In this document: piece by piece, positions 25,886 through 34,817 of the stretch | How positions within the stretch are numbered: the first letter of the stretch is position 1 | Layout of the letters: the number at the start of each line of letters is the position of its first letter | Assembly: GCF_014205155.1 (NCBI RefSeq) | Contig: NZ_JACHMX010000001.1 | Location: 62,001-126,000, forward strand | DNA length: 64,000 nucleotides | From: Amycolatopsis umgeniensis | GTDB taxonomy: Bacteria; Actinomycetota; Actinomycetes; Mycobacteriales; Pseudonocardiaceae | Direction: 5' to 3' | The notes under the pieces: model-generated | Told to the model about the DNA's origin: nothing | Database searches by the model: none | What the model saw: only the letters and a program-made list of their open reading frames with translations | Program-made: the position numbers and the translations under genes

Positions 25886-26782
25886 ATGGACGGCGCCACG
25901 GAATTCGAGCACCTGCGGCCCGTCATGTTCGGGCTCGCGTACCGCCTCCTCGGTTCGGCCGCGGAGGCGGAAGACGCCGTCCAGGACGCTTACCTGAAGT
26001 GGGCGGGCACCGGACGCGAGTCGATCGCGTCGCCGCGAGCTTGGCTGGCGAAAGTGGTCACCAACCTCTGCCTGAACCGGCTGACCTCGGCCAGGGCGCG
26101 GCGCGAGCGGTATGTCGGACCGTGGCTGCCCGAACCGGTCCTGACCTCGGACGACACGCTCGGCCCGATGGAGACGGCGGAGCAGCGGGATTCGGTGTCG
26201 CTGGCGATGCTGGTGCTGCTGGAGCAGCTCGGACCGGTCGAGCGCGCGGTGTTCGTGCTGAAGGAGGCCTTCGCCTACAGCCATCGCGAGATCGCCGCGA
26301 TCCTCGACGTGTCCGAAGTCAACTCTCGCCAGCTGCACAGCCGCGCGCGACGGGCCTTGGACCGATCGGACGAGCGACGGGATTCGAACCCGCGACAGCT
26401 CGAGAAACTCGTCGAGAGCTTCCTGTCGGCGGCGCGGGACGGGGATCTGCCCGCGTTGGAGAGCCTGCTCGCCGCCGACGTCACGGCGTGGTCGGACGGT
26501 GGCGGCGAGGTCACCGCGGCCCGGCGTCCGGTGCACGGCGCGGCGAAGGTCGCGCGGCTCTACGCCGGGATGTACGCCGGTGCCGCGCAGGTGTCGATCG
26601 AGATCGGCGAGGTCAACGGCGGTCCCGCGGTGATCGCGACCGCAGGCTGCGCCCTGTACGGCATCCTCGGGTTCGAGGTCGTGGACGGCCGGATCTCCGG
26701 GCTCCGCGCGGTCGCGAATCCGGGCAAACTCGCGTTCCTCTCGCGGCAGTTGTCACGTTCCGGGTGGCCGGCCGGTTCTTGA
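25886..26782 (+). CDS. ECF41-family RNA polymerase sigma factor with SnoaL-like C-terminus
   Basis: A 298-residue ECF sigma factor: region 2 at about residues 8-70 (LRPVMFGLAYRLLGSAAEAE), region 4 at about 105-160 (LEQLGPVERAVFVLKEAFAY, HREIAAILDV), and a C-terminal SnoaL/NTF2-like domain. All three ECF41 hallmarks are present: the linker WLPEP at residues 80-84, DGGG at 204-207, and NPGKL at 278-282 in place of NPDKL. In ECF41 proteins the C-terminal domain acts as a built-in modulator in place of an anti-sigma factor. As usual for the family, it is followed (31 bp) by an oxidoreductase gene, its probable target. Confidence 0.92.
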   Translation: MDGATEFEHLRPVMFGLAYRLLGSAAEAEDAVQDAYLKWAGTGRESIASPRAWLAKVVTNLCLNRLTSARARRERYVGPWLPEPVLTSDDTLGPMETAEQRDSVSLAMLVLLEQLGPVERAVFVLKEAFAYSHREIAAILDVSEVNSRQLHSRARRALDRSDERRDSNPRQLEKLVESFLSAARDGDLPALESLLAADVTAWSDGGGEVTAARRPVHGAAKVARLYAGMYAGAAQVSIEIGEVNGGPAVIATAGCALYGILGFEVVDGRISGLRAVANPGKLAFLSRQLSRSGWPAGS

Positions 26783-26813
26783 GGGTGGAAGCTCTCGTGA
26801 ACGGAGGACCAAG

Positions 26814-27572
26814 GTGACGAACCCGATTCTGGTGACCGGCGGTACCGGCGATCTCGGCCGTGAGGTGGTGCGACGTCTGTCGGACGGGGGACGGCCGGTC
26901 CGGGTCATGAGCCGGCGGCCACGCCCATCGGGTGAACCGTACGAGTGGGCTCGGTGTGATCTGCGGACCGGCGACGGCCTCGCCGAAGCGGTCGACGGTG
27001 TCTCGGTGATCATCCATTGCGCGTCGACGCTGGGCCGCGGTGACGAGCAGGTGACGCGGAATCTGGCCGAGGCGGCACGGCGGGCGGGCGGTCCGCATCT
27101 GGTGTACATCTCGATCGTCGGCATCGACGTGATCCGGTTCTTCTATTACAACGAGAAGCTGGCGTCGGAGAAGGTGGTCGAGGAGTCCGGTCTGCCGTGG
27201 ACGGTGCTGCGCGCGACACAGTTCCACGACCTCGTCGCGCGGGCGTCGGCGGCGCAGCGGCGGCTGCCGGTGACGTTCATGCCGTCCGGCTTCCGGTTCC
27301 AGCCGGTCAGCACCGGTGACGTCGCGGACCGGCTGGTCGCGCTGGCGTCCGGCGAGCCTGCCGGGCGGGTGCCGGACCTGGGCGGCCCCGAGGTGCGGAC
27401 CGCCCGTGACCTGGCGGAGGCCTACCAGCGGTCGATGGGGCGCCGGAAGCCGATCGTGCCGCTGTGGCTGCCCGGCAAGGCGTTCCGGGCGTTTCGGGCG
27501 GGCGGGAACCTGACGCCCGGGAACGCGACCGGTGTCGGCACCTTCGAGGAGTTCCTCGCTTCCCGCGGTTAG
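26814..27572 (+). CDS. NAD(P)-dependent epimerase/oxidoreductase, ECF41 partner (COE-type)
   Basis: A 252-residue atypical SDR of the NmrA/complex I NDUFA9-like group: ILVTGGTGDLGREVVRRLSD carries the GxxGxxG loop, YISIVGIDV and KLASEKVVEESGLPWTVLRA are conserved central segments. It belongs to the carboxymuconolactone decarboxylase/oxidoreductase/epimerase (COE) set that characteristically accompanies ECF41 sigma factors. The GTG at 26814 has GGAGGA upstream. Its physiological substrate is unknown for the whole group. The next gene (GH92) starts 57 bp downstream in the same direction, with its own -10-like element. Confidence 0.85.
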   Translation: MTNPILVTGGTGDLGREVVRRLSDGGRPVRVMSRRPRPSGEPYEWARCDLRTGDGLAEAVDGVSVIIHCASTLGRGDEQVTRNLAEAARRAGGPHLVYISIVGIDVIRFFYYNEKLASEKVVEESGLPWTVLRATQFHDLVARASAAQRRLPVTFMPSGFRFQPVSTGDVADRLVALASGEPAGRVPDLGGPEVRTARDLAEAYQRSMGRRKPIVPLWLPGKAFRAFRAGGNLTPGNATGVGTFEEFLASRG

Positions 27573-27629
27573 TCACTCCTCGCGATGCCACACCGAGCCG
27601 TGCTCACGCGTGCGAGTTACGGTGGCCTG

Positions 27630-30600
27630 GTGACGATCACCGGGTTCTTCTCCTCTTTCGAAACGGGTGATCCGCAGCCGGTGGATCCGGCCTTGCGCGT
27701 CGGCGGCGGGCCGAGTTCCTCGCCGACGGCGAAGCCGGGCGTCGGGTTCACCGGCGGGCACGCTCTCCGCTACGAAAACTCGCTGCGCGCGACGGTGTTC
27801 GAAGTGGACATCGAGGTCACCGGCCACACGGAACTGTCCTATGTGGTCTTCCCCGAGGCCGAGAAGGACGCTGTCCCCAGCTACCGCAGCACGTTCGTGG
27901 CGCTGGACGTCGAGTTCGCCGACGGGACCACAGCCGGTTTCAGCGCCGGGGAGCAGGGCCTGGCCAAGACGCTGTACGTCGACCAGTGGAATCTGGTGCG
28001 GCGCAGGCTGGGCGAGTTCGCCGGACGGCGGATCGCCCGGATCGTCCTGGTCAGCGAACCACCGGACGGCGCGAGCGCGGGCTGGCTGGACGACGTCCGG
28101 ATCGCCGAGCGCGCGGTCGAGACCCGCGACCCGGTCGACCACGTCCGCACCACCCGCGGCACGCATTCCAGCGACAAGTTCTCGCGGGGCAACAACTTCC
28201 CCGCGACGGCCGTTCCGCACGGCTTCAACTTCTGGACCCCGGTCACCGACGCGAGCGCCACCAACTGGCTCTACAGCTACCACCGGCACAACGACGCCGC
28301 GAACCGTCCGGCGCTGCAGGCGTTCGCGTTGTCGCATCAGCCGAGCCCGTGGATGGGCGACCGGCACACCTTCCAGGTGATGCCGGGGATCGGCCCGGTC
28401 GAGCCGGATCGCTCCCGGCGCGCGCTCGCGTTCTCCCATGACGACGAGATCGACCGGCCGCATCACTACGGTGTCCGGTTCGCCAACGGCGTCACCGCCG
28501 ACATCGCCCCGGCGGATCACGCGGCCCTGTTCCGGTTCACCTTCCCGGGTGATCGCGGCTGGCTGCTGTTCGACAACGCCCGCAACCGGGGCACTGTGCG
28601 GCTGGACGCGGCGAAAGGCGTGGTCACCGGCCACACCTGGGTCCGCAGCAGGCTTTCGGCCGGGGCGAAGCGGATGTTCGTCCACGCCGAGTTCGACGTC
28701 CCCGCTGAACGGGGCGGGAAGATCCGGCGCCCGGCCTGGCGGACGGTGACCGGGGTCCTGGAGTTCGCGGCGGGTGAGGTGACGATGCGGATCGCGACGT
28801 CGCTGATCAGCCTCGCGCAGGCGAAGCGGAACCTCGAACTGGAGATCCCGGCCGGGACGAGCTTCGAGCAGGTGCGCGATCAGGCCCGCGCGCGGTGGGC
28901 CGAGGTGCTGGGCCGCGTCGAGATCGAAGGCGCGACCGAGGATCAGCGCGACACGTTCTACTCCAATCTCTATCGCCTCTTCCTGTATCCGAACTCCGCG
29001 CACGAGGACACGCCGAACGGTGTGCGCCACGCGAGCCCGGTCATCCGCAGGCTCCGTCCCAGCACCCGCACGAGGACCGGCGCGAAGGTCGTGGACGGCG
29101 AGATGTACGTCAACAACGGCTTTTGGGACACCTACCGCACCACGTGGCCCGCGTACGCCCTGCTCACCCCGGGCCGGTGCGGGCGGATGATCGACGGGTT
29201 CGTCCAGCAGTACCGCGAAGGCGGCTGGATCTCGCGCTGGTCCTCCCCCGGGTACGCCAACCTGATGACCGGCACCAGTTCCGACGTCGCGTTCGCCGAC
29301 GCCTACCTCAAGGGTGTGCGCGGATTCGACGTCGAAGCCGCCTACGAAGCGGCGCTGAAGAACGCGATGGTGACTCCGCGCGGGCAAAGCGTCGGCAGGA
29401 AGGGCCTGCACGAGTCGATCTTCCTCGGGTTCACGCCCACGTCGGTCCACGAAGGTCTGTCGTGGGCGCTGGAGGGCTGCGTCAACGACTTCGGCCTGGC
29501 CAATTTCGCCGAGGCGCTCGGCCACCACGATGACGCCGTGTACTTCCGGCAGCGCTCGCAGCAGTACGCGAACCACTTCGATCACTTGATCGGGTTCTTC
29601 CAGGGCCGCAACCGCGACGGCAGCCGTCATTTCGCCGCCGAGGGCTACGACCCGGAGGCGTGGGGCGGCGACTTCACCGAGACGAACTCCTGGAACACCG
29701 CCTTCTCCGTTCCCCACGACGGCGCCGGGCTCGCCGCGCTGCACGGCGGCACCGAAGCGCTGGAGTCCAAACTGGACACGTTCTTCGCGACCCCGGAGAC
29801 CGGCCGGAAACCGGGTTCCTACGGTGGGCTGATCCACGAGATGACCGAGGCCCGCGACGTCCGGATGGGACAGTACGGGCATTCCAACCAGCCGTCGCAC
29901 CACATCCCCTTCATCTACAACCACGCCGGAGCGCCGTCGAAGACGCAGCGGATCGTGCGGGAGGTCCTGCGGCGGCTCTACGTCGGCGGAGACCTCGGTC
30001 AGGGATATCCGGGTGACGAGGACAATGGCGAGATGTCCGCCTGGTACGTCTTCGGCGCGCTCGGGTTCTATCCGCTGGCGATGGGCAGCCCCGAGTACGC
30101 GATCGGTTCGCCGCTGTTCACGAAGGCGACCGTCCACCTGGAGAACGGGAAGGACCTGGTCATCGAGGCGCCCGGCAACACGGAGGGCACCGTCTACGTC
30201 CAGTCCCTGACGATCGACGGGCGTCCGCACCACACCAGCACGCTCCCCCATGCCGCGCTGGCCGACGGCGCGACGCTGGAGTTCACGATGGGCGGGCAGC
30301 CGTCGGACTGGGGCCGGTCCCCCGCCGAACCCGCCACCCCGTGCCCGCTCGCGGACATCGCGGTGGGCGCCGGTCCCCTGTTCGACGACACCACCAAGAC
30401 CGAGGTGACCTTCCCCACCGGTGAACCGGTCATCGACTTCCCCACGGACGGCTCCTCGCGCGAGGTCGTGATGTACACGCTGACCTCGGGAAGCCGCCGG
30501 GGTGACCCGCGTTCGTGGGTACTCGAGGGGTCCGACGACGGCGAGCGCTGGATGCTGCTGGACCAGCGTGAGGGCGAAACGTTCCGATGGCGACGTCAGA

Positions 30601-30713
30601 CTCGGCCGTTCGCCCTCGCCGGGCCGGCGAGGCACGCCCGATACCGTCTTCGCATCACCTCGTCCACCGCCAGGCGGGTCACCCTCGCCCAAGGAGAGCT
30701 GCTCGCCCGATGA
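27630..30713 (+). CDS. GH92 alpha-mannosidase, no signal peptide
   Basis: A 1027-residue GH92 enzyme, clearly paralogous to the secreted one at 19753 (shared FSRGNN.PATAVPHGFNFW, VDGE.YVNNGFWDTYRT, GGWISRWSSPGYA). It lacks the signal peptide, the first discoidin-like module and the repeat tail. Catalytic acid is expected at Glu684 (TETNSWN) and base residues at Asp796 and Asp798 (GDEDNG); SVPHDG is intact here. The N-terminus begins directly with the domain FFSSFETGDPQP that follows the signal peptide in the paralogue, so it is probably cytoplasmic or exported by another route. The GTG at 27630 lies 6 nt after TACGGT; an ATG at 27585 is the alternative. Its stop overlaps the FUSC gene start (ATGA). 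Confidence 0.88.
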   Translation: MTITGFFSSFETGDPQPVDPALRVGGGPSSSPTAKPGVGFTGGHALRYENSLRATVFEVDIEVTGHTELSYVVFPEAEKDAVPSYRSTFVALDVEFADGTTAGFSAGEQGLAKTLYVDQWNLVRRRLGEFAGRRIARIVLVSEPPDGASAGWLDDVRIAERAVETRDPVDHVRTTRGTHSSDKFSRGNNFPATAVPHGFNFWTPVTDASATNWLYSYHRHNDAANRPALQAFALSHQPSPWMGDRHTFQVMPGIGPVEPDRSRRALAFSHDDEIDRPHHYGVRFANGVTADIAPADHAALFRFTFPGDRGWLLFDNARNRGTVRLDAAKGVVTGHTWVRSRLSAGAKRMFVHAEFDVPAERGGKIRRPAWRTVTGVLEFAAGEVTMRIATSLISLAQAKRNLELEIPAGTSFEQVRDQARARWAEVLGRVEIEGATEDQRDTFYSNLYRLFLYPNSAHEDTPNGVRHASPVIRRLRPSTRTRTGAKVVDGEMYVNNGFWDTYRTTWPAYALLTPGRCGRMIDGFVQQYREGGWISRWSSPGYANLMTGTSSDVAFADAYLKGVRGFDVEAAYEAALKNAMVTPRGQSVGRKGLHESIFLGFTPTSVHEGLSWALEGCVNDFGLANFAEALGHHDDAVYFRQRSQQYANHFDHLIGFFQGRNRDGSRHFAAEGYDPEAWGGDFTETNSWNTAFSVPHDGAGLAALHGGTEALESKLDTFFATPETGRKPGSYGGLIHEMTEARDVRMGQYGHSNQPSHHIPFIYNHAGAPSKTQRIVREVLRRLYVGGDLGQGYPGDEDNGEMSAWYVFGALGFYPLAMGSPEYAIGSPLFTKATVHLENGKDLVIEAPGNTEGTVYVQSLTIDGRPHHTSTLPHAALADGATLEFTMGGQPSDWGRSPAEPATPCPLADIAVGAGPLFDDTTKTEVTFPTGEPVIDFPTDGSSREVVMYTLTSGSRRGDPRSWVLEGSDDGERWMLLDQREGETFRWRRQTRPFALAGPARHARYRLRITSSTARRVTLAQGELLAR

Positions 30714-32797
30714 TCGCCCGTATCACCCAGGCCACGACCGACCGTCTGGTCGCCTCCGATCCCGGCCTGGTCCGGCTCCGGCTCGCCTTCTCGGCCGTGC
30801 TCAGCATCGTCGTCGCGGTGCTGGCCATCCTGCCGTTCCACCAGCCGCTCACGGTCACCCTCGTCGCCGCGATCGCGGCGATGACGTCCGCCTTCACTGT
30901 CAACGACACGACTCCGGGACAGCAGGCGGTGACGCTGGTGCTGGGGCTGCTGCTGGGCGCGGCGTCGCTCACCGCGGCCAGTGTGGGTTCGGCGGTGCCG
31001 CCGCTGGACAGCATCGTGTTCGTGCTGCTGATCTTCGTCGCGGTCTACGCGCAGCGGTTCGGTTCACGCGGGATCGCGCTGGGATCGCTGTCGTTCTTCC
31101 TGTTCTTCTTCGCGATGTTCCTGCAGACCCACCTGAAGCAGGTCCCGGTGCTGCTGCTGGCGCTGACCATCGGGATCGCGGCCAACGCGGTCGTCCGGTT
31201 CGTCCTGCTGCGCAGGCGCACCGACGCGGAATTCCTCCGGATCCGGCGGGCGTTCCGGGCGCGGCTCGCCGCGGTGGTGCGGGCGGCCGAGGACCATCTC
31301 GCGGTCGGGGGCAGCGAGCGCACCCGCAAGCGGCTCCGCACGACGAACGCCCGCATGCACGAGTCCGTGCTGCTCATCGAGGACACCGCGCCCGAGGTGA
31401 CCGGCGCGGACTCGGCGAACCGGCTCCGCCGCCGCGCGATCGAGGTCGAGCTGGCGGTGCAATGGCTGACGATCACCGTGCAGCGCACCTGCGCGGAAGA
31501 TCTCGACGAGGACGTGCGAGACGACCTGATCGCGCGGATGCGGCGGTTCCGGTCGCTGATCGAACGCGACCCGCGGGAACTGCCGCTGATCAGCGAGACC
31601 GAAGAGTTCAGCAAGATGCTGGTGGAAGGCAGCCGGATCGACGAGCACGCCGCTCCCGGCGACGGGGTCCGCCGGGCCATCGCCGAGCTCGCGCTGGCCG
31701 ACGTGCGGGCACAGCGGGTCGCCGAACACGACGTCTCCGAAGCCCTCGACGATCCCGACGATCCCGACGAGGAGAAATCGGCGGCGTTCGCCTACGACAA
31801 CCAGACCCGCAGCGCGATCCAGGCCGTGGTGGGCGGCGGGCTCGCCGTCCTCGGCGGGGAGCTGGTGTCGAGCCAGCGGTGGTACTGGGCGGTGCTGACG
31901 GTGTTCGTGGTGTTCATCGGCTCGTCGACCGCGGGCGCGACGTTCGTGAAGGGCGTCCGGCGGCTCGGCGGCACGCTGATCGGCATCGTGGGCGGGCTGG
32001 TGCTGACGCTGGTCGTGTCGGGCAGTGTGCCGGCGACGCTGGCGCTGATCCTGGTGTGCGTGTTCGGCATGGTCTACATGGCGCGGGTTTCGCAGGTGAT
32101 CATGGCGTTCTTCATCACCAGCATGCTCGGGTTGCTCTACAGCCTGCTGGGGACGTTCAGCCTCGAGGTGCTGTGGATCCGGGTCGCCGAGACCGCGGTG
32201 GGTGCGGCGGCCGGGGTGCTGGCGGCGGTGGTGATCGTGCCGGTGCGCACCCGCGCGGTGATGCTGGACGACGTCTCGGCGCTCCTGGACGAATTGGACG
32301 AGTTCGTCGAGAAGACCGCGGGCCTGTTGTCCGGTGCGGAGAACGTGAGTGTCATCGAGAAGTCGCGCGATCTGGACCGGGCGGTGGACAAGGTCCGCAC
32401 GACGATCGAGCCGCTCACCCATCCGGTGAACCTGAGCAGCCGCCGCGACTACGGCTGGCACGTGCTCACGACGGTGGAGACGATCGCGTTCCGCGCCCGG
32501 CACGTCGCGGCGCGGTCGCAGGCCGGGCTGCTGGTGAACGAGGCGGACCGGCTGCTGCTGTACACCGGGCGGATCCGGGAGAACATCGCGATGCTGGGGA
32601 AGGCGATCGGTGATCCCGGTGGTTCCGGGCACGGGACGCTGGTCCGCGACGACGGCACGCCGGTGGCGGACCGGATCGATGACCCTCAGGCGCGTTCGGT
32701 GCTCACCAGTCTCGGCCATCTCGACGAGACGGTGATCGCACTGGGCCGCGCTTTCGGGGTGGAGGCCACCGATCCGGCACCGTCCGGGAAAGGGTGA
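30710..32797 (+). CDS. FUSC-family membrane protein (aromatic/fusaric acid exporter-like)
   Basis: A 695-residue inner-membrane protein. It has a first six-helix bundle at about residues 20-165 (LAFSAVLSIVVAVLAILPF, FGSRGIALGSLSFFLFFFAM), a cytoplasmic helical region with an acidic stretch DDPDDPDEEK near 345, a second FUSC bundle at about 370-530 (QRWYWAVLTVFVVFIGSSTA), and a soluble C-terminus. This double-bundle plan is that of YccS/FUSC proteins thought to export aromatic acids. The ATG at 30710 overlaps the GH92 stop by 4 bp and has AAGGAG upstream, so it is translationally coupled to a glycosidase, an unusual pairing. A degenerate family A palindrome follows. Confidence 0.85.
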   Translation: MIARITQATTDRLVASDPGLVRLRLAFSAVLSIVVAVLAILPFHQPLTVTLVAAIAAMTSAFTVNDTTPGQQAVTLVLGLLLGAASLTAASVGSAVPPLDSIVFVLLIFVAVYAQRFGSRGIALGSLSFFLFFFAMFLQTHLKQVPVLLLALTIGIAANAVVRFVLLRRRTDAEFLRIRRAFRARLAAVVRAAEDHLAVGGSERTRKRLRTTNARMHESVLLIEDTAPEVTGADSANRLRRRAIEVELAVQWLTITVQRTCAEDLDEDVRDDLIARMRRFRSLIERDPRELPLISETEEFSKMLVEGSRIDEHAAPGDGVRRAIAELALADVRAQRVAEHDVSEALDDPDDPDEEKSAAFAYDNQTRSAIQAVVGGGLAVLGGELVSSQRWYWAVLTVFVVFIGSSTAGATFVKGVRRLGGTLIGIVGGLVLTLVVSGSVPATLALILVCVFGMVYMARVSQVIMAFFITSMLGLLYSLLGTFSLEVLWIRVAETAVGAAAGVLAAVVIVPVRTRAVMLDDVSALLDELDEFVEKTAGLLSGAENVSVIEKSRDLDRAVDKVRTTIEPLTHPVNLSSRRDYGWHVLTTVETIAFRARHVAARSQAGLLVNEADRLLLYTGRIRENIAMLGKAIGDPGGSGHGTLVRDDGTPVADRIDDPQARSVLTSLGHLDETVIALGRAFGVEATDPAPSGKG

Positions 32798-32831
32798 CGG
32801 CCCCCTTCGTCGTGGTCCGAAGGAGGCCGCC
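32794..32831. repeat. Family A palindrome, degenerate copy
   Basis: GTGACGGCCCCCTTCG and CGAAGGAGGCCGCCAC form imperfect arms (three mismatches) around an 8-nt loop, overlapping the FUSC stop codon and 10 bp short of the convergent DUF4360 stop. It probably derives from family A and still works as a hairpin. Confidence 0.6.
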
Positions 32832-32841
32832 ACCTCAGGGA

Positions 32842-33486
32842 TCAGCTCCTCGGTTTGGGACAGTTCTTCCACGAGAAGTGGTACGTGGTCTTGATCGCAC
32901 CGTCGGTGGAGTCCATGGTGACGAAGCTGGTGGTCTTCTTCGGATCGGAAGTGCCGACCGCGGCCCGCAATTCCGTGTTGATGTTGAAGTTGCGGTCCTC
33001 ACCGCAGGGTTTGTAGACGATGGCGCCGACTTCGATGTCGTCGGTGAACTGCCAGTTGTCCTCGAACGGGCCTTTGAGGTTGTGGTTCACGTAGGATGTC
33101 GGCGAATTGCCCTGGAAATAATAGTTGGCTCGTTCCAGCCCGGTGGCTCCCGCGGCCAAGGACGCGAATCCGCGGTAATCGGTGCCCGCGATACCGTAGG
33201 TGAATCCCTGCGGTACGTGGACGTAGAGGTTGAGCTGACAGTTCTTGCGCAGATCGGTCGGTTTCGCGCCGATGCCGACCTGGGCGGTGTATTCGCTGTA
33301 GGTGACCGTGAACGCGGTGTTGTCCGGCGAAACGGAAACAGCCGCTGTACCGGGTCTGCAACCGGTTCCATTGACCGTCACGACGTCGATGACTATCTTG
33401 TCGGACGGCAACGGAGGCGGTACCCAGCCGTTCGGCGTGACCACGGAGGAGAACAGCGTCACGGCAGCAACCAGCACGTTGAGCAT
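32842..33486 (-). CDS. Secreted DUF4360 protein, tandem copy 2
   Basis: A 214-residue exported protein of the DUF4360 family: a short signal-like N-terminus (MLNVLVAAVTLFSSVVTPNG), proline-rich linker, then IDVVTVNGTGCRPGTAAVSV, TVTYSEYTAQVGIGAKPTDL, KNCQLNLYVHVPQGFTYGI and a C-terminal STDGAIKTTYHFSWKNCP. Conserved cysteines probably form disulfides. Function is unknown; family members are common in actinobacteria and fungi. The ATG at 33486 has GGAAGGA before it; an upstream in-frame start would run through the conserved leader. It is about two-thirds identical by eye to the neighbour at 33763, and both share the same upstream sequence. Confidence 0.82.
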   Translation of the reverse strand: MLNVLVAAVTLFSSVVTPNGWVPPPLPSDKIVIDVVTVNGTGCRPGTAAVSVSPDNTAFTVTYSEYTAQVGIGAKPTDLRKNCQLNLYVHVPQGFTYGIAGTDYRGFASLAAGATGLERANYYFQGNSPTSYVNHNLKGPFEDNWQFTDDIEVGAIVYKPCGEDRNFNINTELRAAVGTSDPKKTTSFVTMDSTDGAIKTTYHFSWKNCPKPRS

Positions 33487-33633
33487 GGGATCCTTCCCAA
33501 AACTTCCACACGGCGAGAACTGGGCGGATTCGATGTCAGCGAGACGATCTTTCCGGCCGCCCGCCGATCGGACGAAAATGGATTCGGTCACCGGAAACAG
33601 GGGTGACCGCCGAAAATGGGGTCGTCGAGAAGA

Positions 33634-33663
33634 CTCGTCGCCGCCGGAGCAGGCGGCGACGAG
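33634..33663. terminator. Hairpin between the two DUF4360 genes
   Basis: CTCGTCGCCGCC, loop GGAGCA, then a perfect 12-bp complement. It lies 100 bp downstream of the DUF4360 gene at 33763 and 148 bp upstream of the next one. No T-run follows on either strand, so termination is plausible but not certain. Confidence 0.5.
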
Positions 33664-33762
33664 CGGCGAAATCCTCGCTCAGGGCGGCCAAGGCCCTGAC
33701 CGGGCATGGGTGGGACGGCCTTCTTCCGGACCTGGAAGCAGGCCGTCACCCTGGAGAAACCG

Positions 33763-34404
33763 TCAGGAAGTCGGGCAGGTCTTCCACGAGAAGTGGTAGG
33801 TGGTCTTGAACGCGCCGTCGGTCGAGTCCATCGTGATGAAGCTGGTGGTCTTCCTCGGATCCGACGTACCCGCGCCGACCCTCAATTCCGTGTTCACATT
33901 GAGGTTCCGGTCCTCGCCGCACGGCTTGTAGATGATGACGCCGCCCTCGGCCTCGTCCCGGAACTGCCAGTTGTCCGAGAGCGGGCCGTTGACCGGGTGG
34001 CTCACCTGCGCGGTCGGGGAATTACCCTGGAAGTAGTAATTCGCCCGCTGCAGTGCCTTGGCGCCCGATTCGAGCGACGCGAAACCGCGGTAGTCGGCAC
34101 TGGCGATACCGTAAGTGAATCCTTGCGGCACGTGGATGTTGAGGTTCAGCTGGCAGTTCTTCCTGAAGTCGGTCGGTTTCGCGCCGACGCCGACCTGCGC
34201 GGTGTATTCGCTGTAGGTCACCGTGAAGGAACTGTTGTCCCTGGCGACGGCGACCGCGGACGAACCCGGCGGACAGCCGGAACCATTGACGGTGATCACG
34301 TCGATGACGACGCGGTCGGGCGGCGGTCCGGGCGGCGGCGACCAGCTATTCGGTGTTATTATCGACGAGAAAAGTGACACGGCGGCAACCACTGCATTGA
34401 GCAT
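33763..34404 (-). CDS. Secreted DUF4360 protein, tandem copy 1
   Basis: A 213-residue paralogue of the next gene: signal-like MLNAVVAAVSLFSSIITPNS, proline-rich segment PPPGPPP, IDVITVNGSGCPPGSSAVAV, TVTYSEYTAQVGVGAKPTDF and C-terminal MDSTDGAFKTTYHFSWKTCP. Function unknown. The ATG at 34404 and the ribosome-binding region (GTCCTTCCCAAAACTTCCAC complement) are almost identical to those of the second copy, and roughly 100 bp further upstream are also similar, so the duplication included the promoter. The two genes are transcribed separately or in tandem, with a hairpin between them. The signal peptide is short and its cleavage site is uncertain. Confidence 0.82.
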   Translation of the reverse strand: MLNAVVAAVSLFSSIITPNSWSPPPGPPPDRVVIDVITVNGSGCPPGSSAVAVARDNSSFTVTYSEYTAQVGVGAKPTDFRKNCQLNLNIHVPQGFTYGIASADYRGFASLESGAKALQRANYYFQGNSPTAQVSHPVNGPLSDNWQFRDEAEGGVIIYKPCGEDRNLNVNTELRVGAGTSDPRKTTSFITMDSTDGAFKTTYHFSWKTCPTS

Positions 34405-34769
34405 GGGGTCCTTCCCAAAACTTCCACACGGGGGGCGGGGAACTGGGCGGACTCATGTTAGCGAAACGATCTTCATGGTGCCGCCCGCCGATCGGACGAA
34501 ACCGTCCCGGCAATCGGTTCATGAAATTGTCTTATGGCCTGTAACCGTTTTCCTGGACCGACGAAAAGACCACCGGCACCGGAAAACACCACTCGGTTGG
34601 CACGATATGGAAATGTGTTCTCGGGCCCGGTGTTGACGATTCCGGAAGACAAGCCGCGGCCAGGCGGCGATGCACCGGCGAGCGAGAGGTGTCGCCGTCC
34701 CACATCCGGCGGACGATCCGGAGGGTCTCACCACCGGTCGCGCTTGGAGACTGGGGCGCCCTCGCGACG
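34405..34769. other. Upstream region of DUF4360 genes without a recognisable gene
   Basis: The first ~110 bp resemble the upstream region of the second DUF4360 gene (shared CCGCCCGCCGATCGGACGAAA-like stretch near 34480 and 33555), presumably the duplicated promoter. The remaining ~250 bp have several short frames but none with convincing codon bias or family match. Confidence 0.45.
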
Positions 34770-34808
34770 GTGGAGGATTTGGGACGTTCAACGTCCCAAA
34801 TCCTCCAC
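34770..34808. repeat. Family B palindrome, copy 2
   Basis: Perfect 19-bp arms GTGGAGGATTTGGGACGTT and complement around a single central C. The core TTGGGACGT/ACGTCCCAA is shared with copy 1 at 25682. It lies just before the MarR-like remnant, at the point where that gene loses homology. Confidence 0.75.
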
Positions 34809-34817
34809 GCTCGAACG

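Noticed and set aside
26358..26385. Resemblance of GATTCGAACCCGCGA to a tRNA TPsiC arm
   Set aside because: It is inside the ECF41 coding sequence and no cloverleaf can be folded around it.
26751..26777. TGTCACG before the oxidoreductase gene as an ECF41 -35 element
   Set aside because: The expected CGTC -10 element is absent 16 bp downstream (GGTT instead).
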